64,000 nucleotides of DNA from positions 18,744,159 to 18,808,158 of the forward strand of contig OX393580.1 of NCBI GenBank assembly GCA_947652605.1, given 5' to 3'. Positions 57,347 through 64,000 of the stretch are shown in pieces. The position numbers and the translations under genes are program-made. The notes under the pieces are model-generated. The model saw only the letters and a list, made by a program, of their open reading frames with translations, made no database searches and was not told the DNA's origin. Position 1 is the stretch's first letter, and every line of letters begins with the position of its first letter. This stretch comes from Elmis aenea (lineage: Eukaryota; Arthropoda; Insecta; Coleoptera; Elmidae).

Positions 57347-60290
57347 GATACTTATTTTGAAACATAAATAAGATAGTTTTTAATGATCAAAAATTGTATT
57401 TCTACAATAACGTATAGCCTGGAAATACTATTTTATTTTTAAAGGGTTCTGCATTTGTTTCTAAAAACTACATCATTTTGACATTTCAAGCATTTCTTTA
57501 TATTTAATAATAAGCAAAATACCAATGTAATCCCATCGAATTTGGGCTACAAATTCACCAAATCACCGAAACTTTAGTATTGGGTCGTTTTAGTTTAATC
57601 CTTTACATCTAAGAGAATTAACTAACATCTCATTAAGGACTTGTCAAACATAGGTTTTAATGAGTAGGAAATTTGTCTCTCCACAAAGAGATTTTTTCGT
57701 GTCTAATCTCAGGTTTAATTAAAACTATCCGTTTACAATTTAATTAATTATAAAGCATTTTATCACACAGCAATTCCGACGTTATTTTAAATTAATACTG
57801 TGTAATTAATATTCGATTATAATCGGAGTAATTGTCTGAAATGGATGTAACCATTTTGTGGAGTGTAGGTGTGGTGTAATATGGAATTTAAATTGAATGG
57901 TTATACAGAGCGAACAAAATTCTAGGCCTATTAAGGTGAATATATTTACTTTGTTGTTTGGTCAGTAAACAACAAAAATTCAACTGAATTTCGTGATGAA
58001 ATTAAAGTCATCTATAATTTAAGACAATTCATGCTATTTAAGGCAAAATTCTATTGGTTAGTTACCCATCGCCTTGAATTCTGAGCACACTGAATATGGT
58101 AATTAAAAATATTTTACGCTAATTAGCTTTAATTGGACATAAATTTTTAAGTGCAAGTATTTTTAAATCCTCAATTATAAACACATAAACTAAAGAGAAC
58201 ATTAATTTTCTTCATGTTTGAATTATTAATTTGACGCGTTTCAAGAAACCTTTAAAAAAATAAATTATTAATGCAGCCCTGCAAAAGTTCTTTGATTTGT
58301 ATAAAAAACATTTCTTTGCAATTATCTTCAATGCATTACCAGCAAAAGCAACTCATCTTTATTTTACTTTATGATATTTTAAAATTTATGTAGGTACCTA
58401 GTACCTACACTTATTTTTGTTCGTAAAAGAAAATAAAAAATTATTGTGAACTTATTTATTTAGCGTATATAATTTTATCTACAATACGAAGTCTCTGATG
58501 TTTAGTAATGTTCTGAAACGCAAGGGAGATTTTAAAAATGTAGCTTCTAATAAATGTCAGAAATAAAAATTGAAATAGTAGAACATGACGGTGGCAAAAA
58601 TGATAAAATTTTTATTGCCTGAATTGTTAATCCACATTCAGAAAGTTGAGATCGTAAAAAATTTCCTTAAGGAAACTGTTTAATTAATTTCAGCTTTTTT
58701 TATCACAAACAATATTAATGGAGGATATGAAAATTTCAAATTAAACGTTTAATGGACGTAACATTTAAGTTTTTAGAAAATGCTAATGTACAAGTTTTTA
58801 ATGCACCAGTATTTAGACCTCGAAATTTTCGCAGATTTTTGCTAAATAATAGTTGCTAATTTAAACGTGTTATTTAAATATAAAAAAATATGCAAATCCA
58901 GTTTAATTGCAACAACATAAAATATACATTATACACGTATAATTTAGGTTAGAAGTCTAAAAAGCTTGCATTTTATGAACTCCATGTGTCATTACTTCTA
59001 TTTTCACAGAGGCAAAACGATCTCACAAGTTTAACAACCAAGAATAATTTTTTGTTATGGGCACTTTAAACATTCTTAGCCAAGAATAAACGTTTGCCAG
59101 CTGTTGTTTAGAAAAAAAAATCTGTCGAAATATACAACCCAATAATAAAATAAAAATGGATACTGGACTCGTAAAACGATTTTTTAAACAGTTCACAAAC
59201 GGAACACTTAATACAAATTTATCAAAAGCATATATTTGCAAAAATACACGTTTCCCATGCAACTATTAATAAACTTTATGTGATGAGCATCTTTAAACGG
59301 TACTACATTAGAAATAATACAATAAAAATGGATACTGGAGCCATAAAACTATTTTTTGAACACAAATACAGCAAAAATTCGCAATATAATTGTGCAACGG
59401 AATGTATTTTTGAAAAAATGTACTTTTAACTTTAACGATAATTATAAATTTAAAGTAATAGTTAAAATCATACACTTAATATAGTCTTTAGGTTGTATTT
59501 CATTAAAAAATGCACAGTATAAGTGCATATTGGAGACATTAAAATGAACGAAAACCACAAACAAAATCTTGCAACATCGAATATCGTAGCAAAAATATAT
59601 GTTAAACAAGAAAATATTTATACACTTACGTGTAAGATATATAAATGCATGAAAATTTATTTTCACAACGTATCTTATAATAGTAACACAAAAAAAGATA
59701 TTAGAGCACTAAAACATATTTTTTTTCGATACAATTCACACGAAAACGCACAAAGACAATTTGCAGAACAATATTTTTGCCAAAAGTTACGTTTAACAAG
59801 GAAATATTTACAAATTTTATGTCACACAGATAATTGAGCATAAAAATTGTTCTCCAGTTGAAATTGTATTAGAAATATTTTTACAACCATAGGTTTATCT
59901 GCTACAAGACAAAACTTTCTGTTTTATTCTAAAATTCCAGTCTTTACGTTAATTTACGTAAGGAATTAATATTCTTTTTGTAAAAAAGACCTGAACGCTA
60001 TTCAAAAAAGCAGAATTTGATTGTCCAGCACTTACTAGAAACCAAATTCTTACAGTTCTTATAGGTTATAGCATAGAGACTCTATAAACACATATTATCA
60101 AACGATCCCAAAAAAAAATGTAGTCATTCAAACAAGTTATTGATTTTTTTTAAATAAAAAAGTGTAACTTTGGTTTTCTCGTAATAATTGATACTATTAC
60201 GGTTTCATGTTATTTCCGTGTGGAGATAACACATTTTTAACTAATAATACTTAAGAAATATCTTAAAATAATTCGAGTATATAGTAAAAT
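57347..60290. other. Gene-free AT-rich stretch
   Basis: No gene recognised. At 59152 and 59322 the string AATAAAATAAAAATGGATAC or its close relative is repeated and followed by similar sequence (GTAAAACGATTTTTTAAAC and ATAAAACTATTTTTTGAAC). This suggests a decayed repeat of about 170 bp. Confidence 0.4.
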
Positions 60291-60295
60291 GTCCG

Positions 60296-60395
60296 TGTCG
60301 GGGTTAGTACGCTCGGTCGCAGTGAACCCGAGAGTCCAACCCTAACCTGTCCCAATCTTGGTTCGAGGTCAAATCCGAGCGCGAGAAAAATCCGC
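60296..60395 (+). ncRNA. Weak tRNA-like pol III promoter
   Basis: TTAGTACGCTCGG (60304) resembles an A box and GGTTCGAGGTC (60360) a degenerate B box, about 50 bases apart. It could be a SINE head, but the body shows no clear SINE structure. Confidence 0.22.
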
Positions 60396-60599
60396 CCAAA
60401 AAATTTACGTAAATAAAACTTACCAAATATGTGAAAAAAAGATGTGGAACCGTCGTTTCAAGACGAAAAACTACCAGTTAGCATAATTAAACGAGCGCCA
60501 AAGAAAATTACTGGCTCCTAATACTAATTAAATTTGTACCAATGTGCGGTGTATCACAAAATTCTAAATATCCTAGTTGTATTGTAACTTTCTACCTTA

Positions 60600-60795
60600 A
60601 CTAAACCTTAACGACCTACTCGTGGTGTTGCCGGCATACAACTGCCGCCGGTTAGTCTGACGGTAGCCGGCCGGCCCGAGAACAAAGAACGAGTTCGCTC
60701 GCACCAAGTCGAAACGAACCGACCAGCTGATAAGACAGCTGATCGCTGGCCTACCAGCTCACCGTGAATGAAATACGCCCCTTTATTTAACATTT
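60600..60795 (-). promoter_or_regulatory. GC-rich patch, possible promoter or 5' exon on the minus strand
   Basis: About 180 bp are markedly GC- and CpG-rich (CGGCCGGCCCGAG, CAACTGCCGCCGG). On the minus strand AAATAAAGGGG (around 60785) lies about 20 bases before CATTCACGG, which could be a TATA-like element and start. Donor-like TTAAG|GTAGAA follows at about 60596. The open frame on that strand has no motif. Weak evidence. Confidence 0.25.
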
Positions 60796-60984
60796 TCTAA
60801 ATTTTCGTCATTTCGGTTTAATAAATGCAAATTTGTTGGATTCCCCGTGTAAATTATTGCCACATTCTTCGGGTTTGTTGTACATGGAGAACTCGCTATA
60901 CGCATTCCTTGCTAATGATAACGCAGGAATTACGTAAACACGGCTTGTTACTAAGCGGCAATTGTTTACTGTTGATGATTCTTT

Positions 60985-61490
60985 GTTTATCGCCACCAGG
61001 AAATCGGTTTTCCGGGATGGATGCGTTTTCCTGGGTCTTCAGTTCTCCACCTGGAGGACACGGTTTTAAGGACAAATAGAAAACATTATTGCTCCTATAT
61101 TCTTGGCGCATCCTACCAACGATCAGATTTTTACTGTATGCGATTTCTTATGTCTTTCATTTTCACCTGAAGAAAATTGCTTCAAGGCCAAATGGAAAAG
61201 ATAATTGATGGTTGATAATAGTTTCTTATTTCTTCGGGCATCCTATTAAATAACAAGATTTTTTTCTGGAGATGCGTTTTCTTGGGTCTTTAATTTTTAA
61301 CCGAGAGGACATCGTTTGAAGACCAAGCTAAAATCTTAGCGTCCGAAGAACACTGTTTCATAAGTTAATTTAAAAAAAAATAATACATAGTTAATGGTTG
61401 ATTATATGTACTATATTATTAGAACGTCATTTAGGGATAGATTTGTTTTTGGCGTCTATACAGTTCTCTACCTGGAAGATATTGCTTTAA
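60985..61490 (+). repeat. Degenerate tandem repeat, period 120-170 bp
   Basis: Four units share GGATGCGTTTTCCTGGGTCT, then TTCTCCACCTGGAGGACA, then GGTTTTAAGGACAAA, or decayed forms of these, at about 61018, 61136, 61270 and 61440. GCATCCTAYYAA precedes units two and three. The repeats end where a hAT element begins at 61507. Confidence 0.65.
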
Positions 61491-61506
61491 TAGTATGTAT
61501 ATAAAG

Positions 61507-62630
61507 CAGGGACTAAAAACGAAAAAAATTTCGATTGTTTCTGTTCGGAACGAAAACGAAATATATTGTTTTCGTTCTTTTCGTTCTAACCGAAAAAATT
61601 CCTTTTTCGTTTTCGTGAACCGAAATAATAACGGTTAAAACCGGTTTTACAATGTTTTTGTCGTAAAAAAATCGAGGACTTCATTTTGTTTTTCAAGTCA
61701 CTACAACCTTCTATAAATACGATAACAATATTTGCGTTTCCACTAAAATATAAACGATGACGATGGGTTTTGATGCACACGGACAGCATATTTTAGATTG
61801 GCGAACCGCCGCCCTATTAAACATTAACATTTAACCATTTTATTTAGTACACCCTCCAGTGCAAAAACACAACTTGATTAGTTTAAATTGTACACACGAT
61901 TTTTATTTAAAAATATGAATTTGAATCAAACTAGATCCTGCTGTAATTATTTAAAAAGACAAAATAATTAATTTAAGTAGATAGTTCACTAAATGTTCCC
62001 ATGAATGTTATAAATAAAAAAGATATATATTAGAAGAAAACTTACTTTAAATCTAAACGCAAATAAAACATACACATTAATAATATATAAAAAATTAACT
62101 TGAAATATACTTTGACTTAATAGTTTGTACATACTGAACAATATACATTTTCACAATCCATTCAATCTTACTAGCAACACATCAGACAATAAATCTTCTT
62201 TTACATTAGTCCTTTTCGAAGTAAGAATAAATTTTACTTTTATTAACTCTATAAACGCAAATAAAACATACACATTAATAATATATATCCAATCTAGTGT
62301 ACAGAGAATATCTGTACCGTTTCTTGTGTTAAACGGAACTGCAAGTATAAACAATAAATTGTTAAAACATATGTATATGAAGAAAAGTGAAGCTCACTTA
62401 TTTCAAATGAGATTTTTTACTGCCTCGTGGGTCTCCCCAGCATAGAAGGTGAATTCGCGTTTGTGTTTAACAAATAAAATGCAAACAGTGATAAAACCGG
62501 TTAAAACCGGTTTTGCAAAATATTTATTTCGTTTTCGTTCTTGAACGAAAAATAATAATTTCGTTTTCGTTCTTATATAATAAATTTCGGTTAATTTCGT
62601 TTAACGTTTTCGTTCCGTTCTCAGTCCCTG
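61507..62630. mobile_element. hAT non-autonomous element with perfect 8-bp duplication
   Basis: The ends are CAGGGACTAAAAACG and CGTTCTCAGTCCCTG, flanked exactly by ATATAAAG (61499-61506, 62631-62638). Both ends are followed by many TTTCGTTTTCGTT and AAAACCGGTT motifs in inverted order. The 1.1 kb interior has an open frame (62125-62445) with no hAT motif. A repeated ATAAACGCAAATAAAACATA (about 62057 and 62252) shows internal duplication. Confidence 0.93.
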
Positions 62631-62638
62631 ATATAAAG

Positions 62639-64000
62639 ATAGTTGACGATAGTAAGAAAACTAAAGAAAACAGATTTTTTTGGATGTACTTGTTTTCTGT
62701 ATTCTTTATTTCGAGTAAATTTGTTCCATGGCTACACTATATTTCATCTTCAGTGGTTGATGATACAGTTTAAACTCCTAATATGTAAAACGTGTATTAT
62801 CATCGTAAAAAGTTAACGCGTTGAAAACAAAGCTTTTTTTCCTTACATGGCAAGGAATTACATGTAATACTTCACAGAATTGCAAATTGGCAACAATTAT
62901 AGCAATCAATTTCAGCATAAATACATTTAAGAGTAAAAGTTGGAAATGTGACGTTACTTCAAGTTTTTATTGAATGACTGTATTTATAGCTTCCGTTTCC
63001 GCTTAAGTTTTTGATGTTAGCCTGAGTACATTTTTAAGTATTTACATTTTGTTTACGTAAAAGAGCATGCACCTAACAGGGCGATGATTAATTTTATTAC
63101 AAATTTTGTGTAAATTAACGAACTTGTACAACAAAACCGACTTCGCGTTTCGCCAGAAAGTTGTTTTAAATATTTTTATTAATTGCACAATAAAAAACAA
63201 ATTATAACTTGTAGCAATCGCTCACTCTTGATTTATTTTAACGTTATGATTATACGAAAAGCAGACGTTCGAACTGATTTATTTGCATAATTTAGCATTA
63301 ACTGGGTGATACAGAAGATGCTAATGGATTATAATAAAGATCCATTGTATGTGAGATATAATTTCTACGTATATGGTGCGATTAAAGTAATATGTTTGAA
63401 CCATTCTCGTAACGTCCCTTCACCAACTGCTATTAGAGACACATTATTGATTATAGATGTCAACCAAACACAGAGGCTTTGCATTCGCCCTAAACACAGG
63501 ATAGTACAAGGTCGAAATTCGCCCAAATCTTTTGTTTAGATACATAATTTTGGGATGTTTTTGTATCCGACAGCTCAGATGTGGCCATAAAGAGTTAAGA
63601 AATGGTATTTTGCCGAATAATATGTTATTGTCGTCGTTCCATTAGCAAAATTTTTCATTGGGAAGGCTACCGGTTATTGCAGGAGTTGAAAACTCCTTTG
63701 TCTTTGTTGTGCTAACAATGGAAAACCGAATGGCTTTGTTTGTACGACATATTGACCCAAGCGGATAATTAAATTTCACGGAATAACATCAAATTTGTTA
63801 ATGTGACAGCATAATTGCTGGTAGAAGTTCTTATATAAATTTTATAATGGGCAGTTAAGCTGTTTAATATTGCAAAAAGCCTTAAACGTGGCGGATGGAT
63901 GCAATTATTTAGCAATTAGACTTTTTAAAGTTGTCACCAGATATCAGCAGCTGGTTCCAATTGCGCCTTCGATCATTATTTTTCAAGATTGCGATCATTT
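62639..64000. other. Gene-free AT-rich stretch at the window end
   Basis: Nothing recognised. A 77-codon open frame at 63306-63539 has no motif or splice support. Confidence 0.4.

Noticed and set aside
63306..63539. 77-codon plus-strand frame near the window end
   Set aside because: Composition matches its AT-rich surroundings and it has no recognisable motif or splice sites.

Overview
This window reads as AT-rich nuclear DNA of an arthropod, most likely an insect. It has spliceosomal introns, a metazoan signalling-adaptor gene, and a dense mix of hAT, piggyBac, Tc1/mariner, Harbinger-like, Helitron, LINE and LTR elements. The order of insect cannot be fixed from the sequence. Nothing bacterial or organellar and no viral gene was seen.

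The only host gene that can be named runs on the minus strand. Two exons, 41757-41530 and 29713-29618, join in phase 0 and encode the end of the PH domain and the following linker of a Grb7/10/14-type adaptor. They are separated by an 11.8 kb intron. No SH2, BPS or RA exon was found, so most of the window is probably intron of this gene, with unseen exons beyond both edges.

Layout: 1-2250, a partial and a complete foldback element. 8541-9957, a piggyBac-type element and a decayed LINE. 10334-10928, a hAT element. 11109-13045, a second copy of the foldback element next to a LINE 3' end. 13482-15713, a short LTR retrotransposon with apparently identical LTRs and one open 239-codon frame. 17426-21054, a TA-inserting element split by a 2.8 kb mariner-type transposon with about 700 bp inverted repeats and a DD41D transposase carrying one stop codon. 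21248-21941, a hAT remnant keeping its dimerization domain. 23423-24617, a foldback. 29618-29713, an adaptor exon. 30213-37750, a 7.5 kb repeat-filled Helitron inserted in a LINE coding region, itself carrying a Harbinger-like MITE, a hAT and a tRNA-like pol III promoter. 37751-39136, the rest of that LINE, interrupted and capped by MITEs. 41530-41757, an adaptor exon. 42384-42777, a truncated Helitron end between duplicated flanks. 45448-46240, an RT fragment split by a hAT. 48025-49231 and 56262-57344, foldbacks. 51042-51233, a GC-rich palindrome. 60990-62630, decayed tandem repeats and another hAT.

Many unrelated palindromic elements, and the DD41D transposon itself, share ends of the form TACAGGGT...ACCCTGTA next to TA. 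Several also carry the same internal module of about 65 bp. This suggests a single large foldback superfamily moved by one transposase lineage, and it is the most interesting pattern here. No tool was run: boundaries come from reading the sequence by eye, and percent identities are not given.
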